Assembly (NCBI RefSeq): GCF_038502225.1
Contig: NW_027196908.1
Location: 1 to 64,000 of the forward strand
Reading direction: 5' to 3'
Length of the DNA: 64,000 bases
Source of the DNA: Cherax quadricarinatus
Lineage: Eukaryota > Arthropoda > Malacostraca > Decapoda > Parastacidae
A program made the position numbers and the translations under genes. This document shows positions 21,118-32,206 of this stretch, in pieces. The notes beneath the pieces were generated by a model. It had not been told where the DNA came from. It saw nothing but the letters and a program-made list of their open reading frames with translations, and did not search any database. Position 1 is the first letter of the stretch; each line of letters opens with the position of its first letter.

Positions 21118-21781
21118 CTGGGAAAATAAGATTTTATCACCATCTGCCATGAGCACTTGAATAAAATCATCTACCTTTATTTTTGTATCACTCTCTCACA
21201 GTTTATTCACTAAGGAAACTACCCTACACAAGTACAATGAGACACTGTAGCTCAAGGTACATATTGTCAAACTCTCAAATTCATAAGCTTCCTAATTTGT
21301 AGCTTTCAGTCACCCAACACTTTTCCTGAAGGGCATCCCTCAAATATTTTCAATTATTTGCAATGTTTTCATGATACTCATTTTTCCATGGCTTAGGGCA
21401 TGATTATTAAAATGAAAGCTAACCAAATGATTTCATTTTAAACATACTCTTAGTGACGATTTTTTTTTTTTCTGAATGTCAATATTAACCAGAAATTACT
21501 CAGAGACCTTGAAACTGGTCAGACTTAGTTTTATATTCTTCCTGTATCTAAATTTGCAGAGCCTCCAGAAATGCAACCCCACAAATTTCAGGTTTTGACT
21601 GTACAATACATGCAACATAAAAAAAACTCCTGGACAGAGCTAGATTTACAAACAATTCAACCATAAATGATTCACTTCTTACTGCAGGTGTTTTAGTCTT
21701 CTATTTATACATGTAGCACTTGATCTGCTTTCTGTGCAAAGAATATATAATAGTTGGGCAACTTGTAGAAAATGTTGTAGT
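21118..21781. other. No feature seen
   Basis: AT-rich sequence, no recognised repeat, ORF or splice-bounded exon. Confidence 0.4.
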
Positions 21782-21938
21782 ACACAAATAGCCCGCACAT
21801 AGAAGAGAGGAGATTACGACGACATTTTGGTCTGACTTGGACCATTTACAAAGTCACAGTGTGAGACTTTGTAAATGGTCCAAGTCAGACCGAAATGTCA
21901 TCGTAATCTCCTCTCTTCTATGAGCAGGCTATTTGTGT
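21782..21938. repeat. Fold-back element with 74-bp arms
   Basis: Left arm 21782-21855 and right arm 21865-21938 are inverted copies with few mismatches, separated by 9 bases. Each arm includes GGTCCAAGTCAGACCGAAAT or its inverse. Related elements lie at 50822-50891 and 56370-56508. Downstream 'ccagtcacggtattgtgcc' is shared by the family. Confidence 0.9.
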
Positions 21939-22575
21939 ATCATTCCAGTCACGGTATTGTGCCTTTTTTTGTTATTTAAAATGTTGTGGTGTTAGTCATC
22001 TACACTAGTTGGTCAACTTTCATTTGTGATAATCTTTAACCAGGTCACCAGCCAAAGCCCCACAGGTGGTCACTTAACCCTTTCAGGGTCCGTGCCGTAG
22101 ATCTACGGCTTTACGTTGAGGGTCCAAACCGTAGGTCTACCCCATGAGCTCAGCTCACTCTGATAAGCTGTGAGCGGTAAAGTTGGGCCTAGATATGAGA
22201 GAATACATCTATATGGTATGTGTGGACCACATAAAACAAATCCTGCAGCACACAGTGCATAATGAGAGAAAAAAAAACTGAGACCGTAATTTTCGATTAA
22301 AACAGTGACTTTGCAGTGTTTTTCATATGTTTTTTATAGTTATATTTGCGATTTCTTGGTCTCATTTGATAGAATGGAAGATATATTATAGAAATAGAGA
22401 TGATTTTGATTGGTTTTAGTAATGGAAATGGGTTGAAACTGAGCTCAAAATAGCAGAAATGTTTAATTTTTGCCGATGTTCAAGAGTAAACAAATGATCT
22501 CACACGTCTAATACACGCCAACTGGTGGGTCTAATATACACATTCACAAATGTGGTGATATTATTTATACAATTA

Positions 22576-24053
22576 CAGTGGACCCGCATAACGATATTAA
22601 TCCGTTCCTGAGAGCTCATTGTTATGCGAAATTATCGTTATGCGAATGAATTTTTCCCATAAGAAATAATGGAAATCAAATTAATCCGTGCAAGACACCC
22701 AAAAGTATGAAAAAAAAAATTTTACCACATGAAATATACATTTTCCTACACACAAAGAGAAGGATACATGCACATTTTGTAGAGTAGTACATGCACAATA
22801 TATATTGTGCATGTACTACTCTACAAAATGAAGAATAAATGACACTTACCTTTATTGAAGATGCAGCAATGACTGATGAGACACTGTGTCCTGGGAGTGC
22901 CTTTTCCTCCTGAGTACTGTAGGTCCTGTTCGGCATTTTCTTCCAGAACAGGCCTTATCACACTGTGTATGCCACTACGATTCTTAAATGTCTCAAACCA
23001 ACCTTTGCTGGCTTTAAATTCACCAATATGAGCACTAGTTCCAGGCATTTTTCCCTGTTCACCTGGGTGTTAGTCGATTGGTGTGGGTTGCATCCTAGGA
23101 GACAAGATTAAGGACCCCAATGGAAATAAGTTAGACAGTCTTCGATGACACTGACTTTTTTGGGTTATCCTGGGTGGCTAACCCTCTGGGGTTAATTGTT
23201 TCTTGGTATTCTCAATAAGCCACACCAACAACGGCAGCAGCAGCAGCTGACAGTGCTACAGCAGCAGCTGACAGTGCTACAGCAGCAGCTGACAGTGCTA
23301 CAGCAGCAGCAGACGGTGCTACAGCAGCAGCAGACGGTACTACAGCAGCAGCAGCAGCAGCTGACGGTGGTACAGCAGCAGCAGCAGCAGCAGCAGCTGA
23401 CGGTGCTACAGCAGCAGCAGCAGCTGACAGTGCTACAGCAGCAGCAGACGGTGCTACAGCAGCAGCAGACGGTACTACAGCAGCAGCAGCAGCTGATGGT
23501 GGTACAGCAGCAGCAGCAGCTGATGGTGGTACAGCAGCAGCAGCAGCTGACGGTGCTACAGCAGCAGCTGACAGTGCTACAGCAGCAGCAGATGGTGCTA
23601 CAGCAGCAGCAGCAGCTGACGGTGCTACAGCAGCAGCTGACGGGGCTACAGCAGCAGCAGCAGCAGCTGACAGTGCTACAGCAGCAGCAGCATCAGCAGT
23701 TGACCATGGTACCACAGTATTTCGATAATATTTCTCACCCTTTTTACCACAGGGTTGGCACTAGAAGCTTTCTTGGGGCCCATGGTCACTTATTTTGCAG
23801 ATAAAATCACCAAAAACGCTGTTATAATACGAAATGTTCCGATTGTATGCTTGGATGTTACCGCGGAGGCTGGCTTGTAAACAATGCCACCGGCGGAACA
23901 TGTGAGGCTGGCTCAGGCCTCACATAGACGCGTCTTGGACGAATAGTGTTGAGCGCGTTTTTTAGCGCTATGCGAGGCAAAATTTTAGTGATAAAATGTA
24001 TCACTATGCGGATTTAACGTTATGTGATGCCAACGGTATGCGGGGGTCCACTG
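22576..24053 (-). mobile_element. Tigger MITE with long CAG array (T2)
   Basis: Ends CAGTGGACCCGCATAACGAT and 'cgggggtccactg', with TA at 22574-22575 and 24054-24055. On the minus strand the order is transposase start (ATG at 23783, MGPKKASSANPVV), CAG-type array (23234-23706), S1 SINE fragment (about 23052-23190), and transposase piece 23048-22821 (EFKASKGWFETFKNRSGIHS). This is the same internal order as T1, but the array is more than twice as long. Confidence 0.88.
23234..23706 (-). repeat. CAG-rich array inside Tigger T2
   Basis: Variable units of (CAG)2-6 followed by CTGACAGTGCTA, CTGACGGTGGTA or similar; typical unit 18-27 bp. The reverse complement matches the array in T1 at 14098-14302. 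Confidence 0.9.
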
Positions 24054-24454
24054 TATTACAATATTGCATAACAGTAAATCTTCTATTTTTTGGTTTGAAT
24101 AAAAATTCATTATGTGAATAAATAATCAAAATGGAATTCATTTGTAAAGCCTGAAAACATAACTAATGAACAGAGGAAATGTTAGTTAAGTGCCAGGAAT
24201 GCCTGCATTGTTTATTCTGAACCCTATTTCAAAATTAGAATATTTTGAACTTTGCATTAAATTGGCCAAATTACCAATTTCTGATCACTTTATTTTGTAG
24301 TTGAAACAGTTCATTTGGCGATTTCTTGTGCTCAATCGATAGAATAGAAGTAATACTAGTGAAATAGCTAAGAATTTGGTTGACTGGAATAATGTAATTG
24401 TCCTAAATTGGGATTCAAAATTGGCAAAATCGCCGATGCATAAATATCACTGAC

Positions 24455-25657
24455 AAAAAGGACCTTCATCACACAGGAGAAAAAGGCACTGCCAGGACAC
24501 AAGCCTATGAAAGACAGGCTTACTCTTTTGTTCTGCACTAATGCTAGTGGTGATTTTAAAGTGAAGCCTTTACTTGTGTATCATTCAGAAAATCCCAGAG
24601 TGTTTAAGAAAAACAATGTCTTTAAGAACAAGTTATGTGTCTTGTGGAAAGCTAATCATAAGGCATGGGTCACAAGACAAATTTTCAAAGAGTGGGTCCA
24701 TGAAGTGTTTGGCCCCAATGTGAAAAAATACCTCCAGGAAAAGAAATTGCAACTCAAGTGCCTTCTGTTAATGGACAATGCTCCTGCTCATCCTCCAAAC
24801 TTATTAGACCTCTTGTCTAAGGACTTCAGTTTTATAAAAGTGAAGTTCTTGCCTCCTAACACCACTCCTCTCCTCCAGCCCATGGACCAGCAGGTCATTT
24901 CTAACTTCAAAAAACTCTACACAAAAGCAGTGTTTGAAAAGTGCTTTGAAGTGACCACAGACACTAAGTTGACCCTAAGAGAGTTCTGGAGGAATCACTT
25001 CAACATCTACAGCTCCATAAGCCTTATAGGTGAGGCTTGGGAGGGAGTGACTTCCAGGACTTTGAACTCTGCTTGGAGACAATTGTGGCCAGATTGTGTC
25101 CAAAAGAGGGATTTTGAAGGGTTTGAGGCTAACCCTGACCCTGGCCCAGCTCACCCTCTGCCTGTTGTGGACTCTATTGTGGCATTGGGGAACACCCTGG
25201 GGTTGGAGGTGAGTGGTGAGGATGTGGAAGAGTTGGTGGAGGACCACAGGGAAAAGCTGAAGAGCTGCAAGTGCTTCATCTGGAGCAGTATCAGACCACA
25301 GCTGAGGAACTTGCTTCAGAGGAGGAGGAAGAGGGAGTGGATGAGGTGCCTTCTTCAAAGATTAAGGAGATTTGTGCCAAGTGGAATGATGTCCAAATGT
25401 TTGTGCAGAAGTACCACCCTGAGCAAGCTGAAACAAGCCATCTTTGCAACAAGTTCAGTGACAGAACCATGTCCCATTTTAGGGAAATGTTAAAGAGGCG
25501 CCAGAAACAGAGGACTGTGGACAGTTATTTTGTGAGACAGGGGTCCAGTGATTCTCAAGCTGGTCCTAGTGGCATTAAAAGACAGAGAAGGGAAGTAACC
25601 CCAGAGAGGGCTTTACCTGAAGTCCTCATGGAGGGAGATTCTCCTTCCAAACACTAA
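24455..25657 (+). pseudogene. Tigger transposase, catalytic and C-terminal part
   Basis: Reads KKALPGHKPMKDRL, then the DDE core with LLLMDNAPAHPPNLLDLL (second catalytic Asp) and LLQPMDQQVISNFKKLY (third Asp in MDQ), then an acidic C-terminal region. The frame 24507-25493 shifts near 25265 into the frame ending at 25657, where SSKIKEICAKW and GPSGIKRQRREVTPER complete the usual C-terminus. The N-terminal DNA-binding domains and the first catalytic Asp are missing. Cannot encode an active transposase. Confidence 0.85.
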
Positions 25658-25777
25658 CCCCAACTCCCTCTCTCCTCCTCCCTATCTTCCAGATGCCATC
25701 ACCAATCTTCAATAAAGGTAAGTACAGTAAAAATGTTATTTTATATGTATTACTATACATAATTAAAAACTATAGTA

Positions 25778-25980
25778 CAGTGGACCCCCGCATAACGATT
25801 ACCTCCGAATGTGACCAATTATGTAAGTGTATTTATGTGAGTGCGTTTGTACGTGTATGTTTGGGGGTCTGAAATGGACTAATTTGCTTCACAATATTTC
25901 TTATGGGAACAAATTCGGTCAGTACTGGCACCTGAACATACTTCTGGAGTGAAAAAATATCGTTAACCGGGGGTCCACTG
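25778..25980. mobile_element. Short Tigger-type MITE (203 bp)
   Basis: CAGTGGACCCCCGCATAACG on the left and 'aaccgggggtccactg' on the right, TA on both sides (25776-25777, 25981-25982). Inverse copy of 11764-11965. Confidence 0.85.
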
Positions 25981-26427
25981 TATTTGTTGTATGTAAAACT
26001 GTAATTAATCTCTATAAAATGTATTTTTTGTGTGAATATTTTTGGGTTTCTGGAACGGATTAATTGTATTTCCATTTCAAATTTCAGACTTTTCGAATTT
26101 AGAACTAGCTCCAAGAACGGATTAAGTTCGATTTTTGAGGTTCCACTGTAACAAAATTATTTTTTGAAAATTCTTGGACCCTGGTGCGCACTTTGAAAAT
26201 TGGCCTCTGGACCCTGAAAGGGTTAATCCACTGTAGTTTGCCAAGCAAAAATTAGGTTCCTAAACCTAAGTTATTGTAACCTCATTTCCTGGATATATTA
26301 ACTCAAATACATGTATATTTAGGATTACTTTTGTGAAGCTCCTTTGTAATGTAAATATTATACAGAGTTCCCAAGTATGTCAGAAATGGTCAATCAAGTT
26401 ATTACCCACAATTGCTGAAAAATATGT

Positions 26428-27203
26428 ATTTGCATGAGCAAGGAGGTTTTAGAGTGGGTAGGGGATGTGTAGATCAAGTGTTTACATTGAAGCATATATG
26501 TGAACAGCATTTAGATAAGGGTAGGGAAGTTTTCACTGCATTTATAGATTTAGAAAAGGCATATGATAGAGTGGATAGAGGAGCAATGTGGCAGATGTTG
26601 CAAGTATATGGAATAGGTAGTAAGTTACTAAATGCTGTAAAGAGTTTTCATGAGGATAGTGAGGCTCAGGTTAGGGTGTCTAGAAGAGAGGGAGACTACT
26701 TACCAGTAAAAGTAGGTCTTAGACAGGGATGTGTAATGTCACCATGGTTGTTTAATATATTTATAGATGGGGTTGTAAAAGAAGTAAATGCTAGGGTGTT
26801 AGGGAGAGGGGTGGTATTAAATTATGGGGAATCAAATACAAAATGGGAACTGACACAGTTACTTTTTGCTGATGATACTGCGCTAATGGGAGATTCTAAA
26901 GAAAAATTGAAAAGGTTAGCGGACGAGTTTGGGAGAGTGTGTAAAGGTAGAAAGTTGAAAGTGAACATAGAAAAGAGTAAGGTGATGAGGGTATCAAATG
27001 ATTTAGATAAAGAAAAATTGGACATCAAATTTTAGAGGAGGAGTATGGAAGAAGTGGATGTTTTCAGATATTTGAGAGTTGACATGTCAGCGGATGGATT
27101 TATGCAGGATGAGGTTAATCATAGAATTGAGTGGTGCATTGCAGTATATGTGGAGACAAAAAAAACGTTATCTATGGGGCAAAGAAGGGAATGTATGAAA
27201 GTA
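26428..27203 (+). pseudogene. Older RTE LINE copy (L-g), left part
   Basis: Encodes the RT middle (EQGGFRVGRGCVDQVFTLKH, FIDLEKAYDRVDRG, GLRQGCVMSPWLFN, FADDTALMGD). Stops and frameshifts begin after 27030. It is 5'-truncated and about as diverged as an old copy. It is cut at 27203 by the Tigger T4 and continues at 30642. Confidence 0.85.
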
Positions 27204-27464
27204 CAGTGGACCCCCAGTTCGCGATGCTATCGGTATCTGATAAATCCGGTAACTGATGTATTATATCGCAAAAAATTTGCCTCGGTTCCAGTTACAAAAC
27301 CCGGTATGCGATGCGATTCGTACGAGACGTGTCCACGTGTGGCCTGAACTGCCCCGTGTGTGCCAGTGTTTACAAGCCAGCCAGTGTGCGCGCATCTAAG
27401 GATACATTCGGTACATTCCATATTATCACTGTTTTTTGTGCTTGTTTCTGCAAAATAAGTCACC

Positions 27465-30341
27465 ATGGGCCCCAAGAAAGCTTCTAGTGCCAACCCTTCG
27501 AGACCAAGGGTGCTAATGACTATTGAAATGAAGAAAGAGATAATTGCAAAGTACGAAAATGGAGTGCGTGTGTCGGAGTTGGTCAGGTTATATAATAAAC
27601 CCCAATCAACCATCTCTACTATAGTGAGCAGGAAAATGTCAATCAAGGAAGCTGTTCTTGCAAAAGGTGCAACTGTGATTGCGAAACAACGACCGCAAAT
27701 GTTAGAAAATGTTGAGAGACTGTTATTGGTGTGGATAAATGAAAAACAGATAGCAGGAGATAGCATCTCTCAAGCGATCATTTGTGAAAAGGCTAGGCAC
27801 TTGCACGAGGATTTAATTAGAAAAATGCTTGCAACTAGTGGTGATGTGAGTGAATTTAAGGCCAGCAAAGGTTGGTTTGAAAGATTTAAGAATCATAGCG
27901 GCATACATAGTGTGATTAGGCATGGTGAGGCTGCCAGTTCAGACCACAAAGTGGCTGAAAAATATGTGCATGAATTCAAGGAGTACATAGAGGCTGAAGG
28001 ATTGAAACCTGAACAAGTGTTTAATTGTGACAAAACAGGCCTGTTTTGGAAGAAATTGCCAAGAAGGACCTACATTACTCAGGAGGAAAAGGCACTCCCA
28101 GGACATAAGCCTATGAAAGACAGGCTTATTCTTCTGATGTGTGCCAATGCTAGTGGTGATTGCAAAGTGAAGCCTTTATTGGTGTATCACTCAGAAACTC
28201 CCAGAGCATTCGGGCAAAAGAATATCCTCAAGGCTAATTTGTGTGTGCTGTGGAGGGCAAACACTAAGGCATGGGTCACTAGGGACTTTTTCTATTACTG
28301 GTTACACCATGCATTTGCCCCCAATGTGAAAAATTACCTAACTGAAAAGAAATTAGACCTTAAGTGCCTCCTGGTATTAGACAATGCCCCTGGTCATCCT
28401 GGTCATCCTACAGACTTGGCAGAGTGACTTTCTGAGGACATGAGCTTCATTAAGGTCAAGTTTTTGCCTCCTAATGCCACTCCTCTCCTGCAGCCCATGG
28501 ACCAGCAGGTCATTTCCAACTTCAAGAAACTGTACACAAAAGCTGTTTCAAAAGTGCTTTGAAGTGACCACAGACACTCTACTGACTCTAAAGGAGTTTT
28601 GGAAGGATCACTTTAACCCTTTCAGGGTCCAAGGCCCAAATCTGGAGTCACGCACCAGTGTCCAAGAATTTTCAAAAAAAAAATTTGTTATTTTTTCTTA
28701 TGAAATCGTAGAGAATCTTTTTGTGAAGGTAATAAAACAAAAAGTACGAAATTTGGTGGAAAATTGACGAAATTATGCTCTCGCGAATTTTGATGTGTCA
28801 GCGATATTTACGAATCGGCGATTTTGCCGACTTTGACTCCCATTTTAGGCCAATTACATTATTCCAATCAACCAAATTCTTAGCTATTTCACTAGTATTA
28901 CTTCTATTCTATCGATTGAGCACAAGAAATCGCCAAGTCAACTGTTTCAACTACAAAATAAAGTGATCGGAAATTGTTAATTTGGCCAATTTAACACAAA
29001 GTTCAAAATATTCCAATTTCAAAATAAGGTCCAGAATGAACAATGTAGGCATTCCTGGCACTAAACTAACATTTCTTCTGTTCATTAGTTATGTTTTGAG
29101 GCTTTACAAATAAATTCCATTTTGATTTTTTATTCACATAATGAATTTTTATTCACACCAAAAAATAGAAGATTTACTCTTATGCAATACTGTAATAATA
29201 GTATAAATATCATCACCATATTTGTGAATGTATATTAGACCCACCAGCTGACGTGTATTAGATGTGTGAGGTCGTTTGTTTACTCTTGAATATCGGCAAA
29301 AATTTAACATTTCCGCTACTTTGAGCTCAGTTTCACGCCATTTCCAATGCTAAAACCAATCAAAATCATCTCTATTTCTGTAATATGTCTTCCATTCTAT
29401 CAAATGAGACCAAGAAATCGCAAATACGACTATAAAAAACATACGAAAAAACACTGCAAAGTTGCTGTTTTAATCGAAAAATCATGATTTCATTTTTTTT
29501 CTCTCATTATACACAGTGTGCTGCAGGATCTGTTTTATGTGGTGCACACATACCACATAGATGTATTCTCTCATATCTATGCCCAAATGTACCACTCACA
29601 GTTTATCAGAGTGAGCTGAGCTCATGGCGTAGATCTACGGTTTGGACCCTGAACATAAAGCCGTAGATCTACGGGACGGACCCTGAAAGGGTTAATATCC
29701 TCAATTGTGTAAACCTTATAGGTAAGGTTTGGGAGGGAGTGACTAAGAGGACCTTGAACTTTGCCTGGAAAAAACTGTGGCCAGAATGTGTAGACAAAAG
29801 GGATTTCGAAGGGTTTGAGGCTAACCCTGAGAAGCCTATGCCAGTTGAGGAATCCACTGTGGCATTGGGGAAGTCTTTCGGGTTGGAGGTTAGTGGGGAG
29901 GATGTGGAAGAGTTGATGGAGGAGGACAATGACAAACTAACCACTGATGAGCTGCTAGATCATCTTCAACAGCAAGAGGCCAGACCTGAGGAAACTGCTC
30001 CAGAAGAGGGGAGAGAGAAATTGAAGAAGTTGTCTACTTCAAAGATTAAGGAAATGTATGCAATGTGGCTTAAAGTGCAAAGCTTTTTTGATGAAAATCA
30101 CCCTCAGACAGCTACTGCAAGCTGTGTTGGCAACCTGTACAATGACACTGTTGTGAACCACTTTAGGAAAGTCATAAAGGAACGAGAGGTACAGGCCTCT
30201 ATGGACAGATATGTTGTGCGACACTAGTCCAGGGGCTCTCAACCTGGTCCAAGTGGCATTAAAAGAAGAAGGGAAGTAACCCCGGAAAAGGACTTGCTAC
30301 CTCAAGCCCTAATGGAGGGGGATTCCTCTTCTAAATGCTAA
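27465..30341 (+). pseudogene. Tigger transposase, nearly complete but inactivated
   Basis: From ATG 27465: first helix-turn-helix (residues 12-60, EIIAKYENGVRVSELVRLYN) and second CENP-B-type DNA-binding domain (about 65-150, EFKASKGWFERFKNHSGIHS). The DDE domain follows with FNCDKTGLFW (about 186), LLVLDNAPGHP (about 304) and LLQPMDQQVI, then an acidic C-terminus ending near 30341. Damage: TGA at 28425-28427, a frameshift near 28550, the 1.07-kb P1 insertion within HFN, and a TAG at 30225-30227. The enzyme would cut and paste the element at TA sites. It is the best-preserved transposase in the window and shows what the T1, T2, T5 and T6 derivatives lost. Confidence 0.9.
28617..29691 (-). mobile_element. 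piggyBac-like MITE P1, complete (copy C)
   Basis: CCCTTTCAGGGTCC and GGACCCTGAAAGGG ends flanked by perfect TTAA at 28613-28616 and 29692-29695. Removing the element plus one TTAA restores the transposase reading HFN-ILN. At 1075 bp it is the cleanest P1 copy. No coding capacity. Confidence 0.92.
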
Positions 30342-30641
30342 CACCATCCACACTCTCCCCTCCTCCCATCCCATCAATCATCACCAGATCTTCATTAAAG
30401 GTAAGTGTCAATTATTCTATTGTTATTATTCTATTGTTATTGTTGTTATTGTAATTATTCTATTGCATTAAACTTAATATTTCATGTGGTAAAAGTTTTT
30501 TTTTTCATACTTTTGGGAGTCTTGCACGGATTAATTTGATTTCCATTATTTCTTATGGGGAAAATTGATTCGCTTTCCGATAATTTTGGTTTACGATGAG
30601 CTCTCAGGAACAGATTAATATCACGAACCGGGGGTCCACTG

Positions 30642-31055
30642 TATAGTGGTACCAACACTCTTACATGGGTGTGAAGCTTGGGTTATAAATGCTGTAGCGA
30701 GGCGACGGTTGGAGGCAGTGGAGATGTCCTGTCTAAGGGCAATGTGTAGTGTAAATATTATGCAGAAAATTCGGAGTGTGGAAATTAAGAGAAGGTGTGA
30801 GTTAATAAAAGTATTAGTCAGAGGGCTGAAGAGGGGTTGTTGAGATGGTTTGATCATTTAGAGAATGGATCAATGTAGAATGACATGGAGAGCATATAAA
30901 TCTGTAAGGGAAGGAAGGCAGGGTAGGGGTTGTCCTCAAAAAGGTTGGGAGGGAGGGGGTAAAGGAGGTTTTTGTGGGCAAGGGGCTTGGACTTCCAGCA
31001 AGCATGCACGAATGTGTTAGATAGGAGTGAATGGAGAGGAATGGTATTTGGGAGT
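30642..31055 (+). pseudogene. Older RTE LINE copy (L-g), right part
   Basis: Continues the LINE C-terminal coding region after the Tigger: 'gtaccaacactcttacatgg' (equivalent to 5740 of L-a), RRLEAVEMSCLRAMCSVNIM, then frameshifted sequence to about 31055 where similarity ends. Confidence 0.85.
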
Positions 31056-31456
31056 TCACTCATTTTATCAATATGACCAGGCCAGACAGCTGGGCGGTTG
31101 GGTGGTATAGGGTATTTGATCTGCTTCAGAGCAATTTTAATCAGACACCCCATTAAACAGACACATTGAGCCTCTGTCCAACCAGACTTGTTTGTCAGTT
31201 TTAGCAGATATCCACTTTATAGAGATCTGTTTTATCGATGGTTTACTGTATGATTCACTCTAAGTAGAGCTTTATTTAAAGTAAAACATAGTCTGTAAAT
31301 AAAAGATTGCTCTACGTAAATCATTTTTTTGCCATATTCAAGCATATTATTATGTTATACTGTATTAAAAATCAAATCATTTCACCTCAGTGGACCATAC
31401 ATTATATGTATAGTCAATGAAGATACACATTTATATTGCATATTATATCATAATTA
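31056..31456. other. No feature seen
   Basis: AT-rich, no ORF support. 'atcgatggtttactgta' at 31233 may be a decayed Tigger end. Confidence 0.35.
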
Positions 31457-31640
31457 CAGCAGACCCCCAGTTTTCGTAATTAATCCATTCCAGAAGGTTG
31501 GCCTAAATCTGAAAATTCCCATAGGAAATAATGTAAATCCAATTAATCCATTTCAGACACCCAAAATATTAACAAAAACTAAATTTTATAGAGAATAACT
31601 ATAGTGTTGCAGCTTTTCAGTGGTTAGTACATTCATTACT
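31457..31640. mobile_element. Possible decayed Tigger terminus
   Basis: 'cagcagacccccagttttcg' followed by 'aattcccataggaaataatg' and 'cagacacccaaaatatt' resembles the terminal 180 bases of Tigger copies. No matching second end was found. Confidence 0.4.
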
Positions 31641-32206
31641 TACCTTAAAATATTTGTAGTCTTAATGTAGGGCGAGAGGCGAGTAGAATTATTTGCAGGA
31701 AGTCAGTGTAGGTAGCCGGTAGATGTAGGTACACACATGTAGTCCTTCTGGGCTACACCTACCAGCTACCAACACTGCAAAACACAGCCATATTATAGCC
31801 ATCGGCATACCATGTTCACTGAGCTTAATTGTTTCTAACAACTACCTTCAGATGCCATCATAAACAGAGAGAGAAGTAAAGAATAATTCATGCCAAGAAT
31901 TGTAAACAAACGCGTGTTAAGGGCGGTGACTGGGCCAGACGCAAGATTCACAGTTTTCTCAAACGCTCGACCAGAGAAAATGTAATGGTTACCCTCCACC
32001 CAACTCACCATTCGATAGAATATAAACATTAGATGTTTATATGCTATATGCTATGTAATGTGTTTCTTATATAATTTTGAAGAAAATATCATATGTAAAT
32101 GGATTAATGAAAACGTCTATATTAACCTAAAATAATACATTTAATGTGCCCAGGAGTGATTATTATTAAACATACATCACATATAAACATTGCATGTTTT
32201 TATGTC
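31641..32206. other. Non-coding stretch with one half of a direct repeat
   Basis: 32055-32147 ('tgtttcttatataattttga' onward) is repeated with about 90% identity at 33980-34072, on the other side of Tigger T5. Nothing else recognised. Confidence 0.45.

Larger units (their letters stand above)
24453..26148 (+). mobile_element. 5'-truncated Tigger element (T3)
   Basis: Begins abruptly inside transposase coding sequence, where P1 sequence stops at 'tatcactgaca'. It ends with the older Tigger terminus 'gatttttgaggttccactg' and TA at 26149-26150. After the ORF an AATAAA lies near 25711. A 203-bp MITE sits at 25778-25980 in the 3' part. Confidence 0.75.
22078..26222 (+). mobile_element. piggyBac-like MITE P1 (copy B) swollen by insertions
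   Basis: CCCTTTCAGGGTCC after TTAA (22074-22077) and GGACCCTGAAAGGG before TTAA (26223-26226). About 1 kb of P1 sequence is spread over 4.1 kb because of a Tigger MITE at 22576-24053 and a Tigger remnant at 24453-26148, itself containing a 203-bp MITE. P1 sequence resumes between them (24056-24452). The subterminal palindrome CCGTAGATCTACGG lies at 22095-22108. Confidence 0.85.
27204..30641 (+). mobile_element. Full-size Tigger element (T4), interrupted
   Basis: CAGTGGACCCCCAGTTCGCG at the left, 'cgaaccgggggtccactg' at the right, TA at 27202-27203 and 30642-30643. The length without the internal MITE is about 2.36 kb, a normal size for Tigger. It is inserted into the LINE at a 'gagagTAtag' site and split by P1 copy C at 28617-29691. 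AATAAA-like 'cattaaagg' follows the ORF. Confidence 0.9.

Noticed and set aside
23212..23715. 167-codon alanine-rich minus-strand protein
   Set aside because: It is the CAG array of Tigger T2; the adjoining transposase start is in another frame and stops within the first codons of the array.
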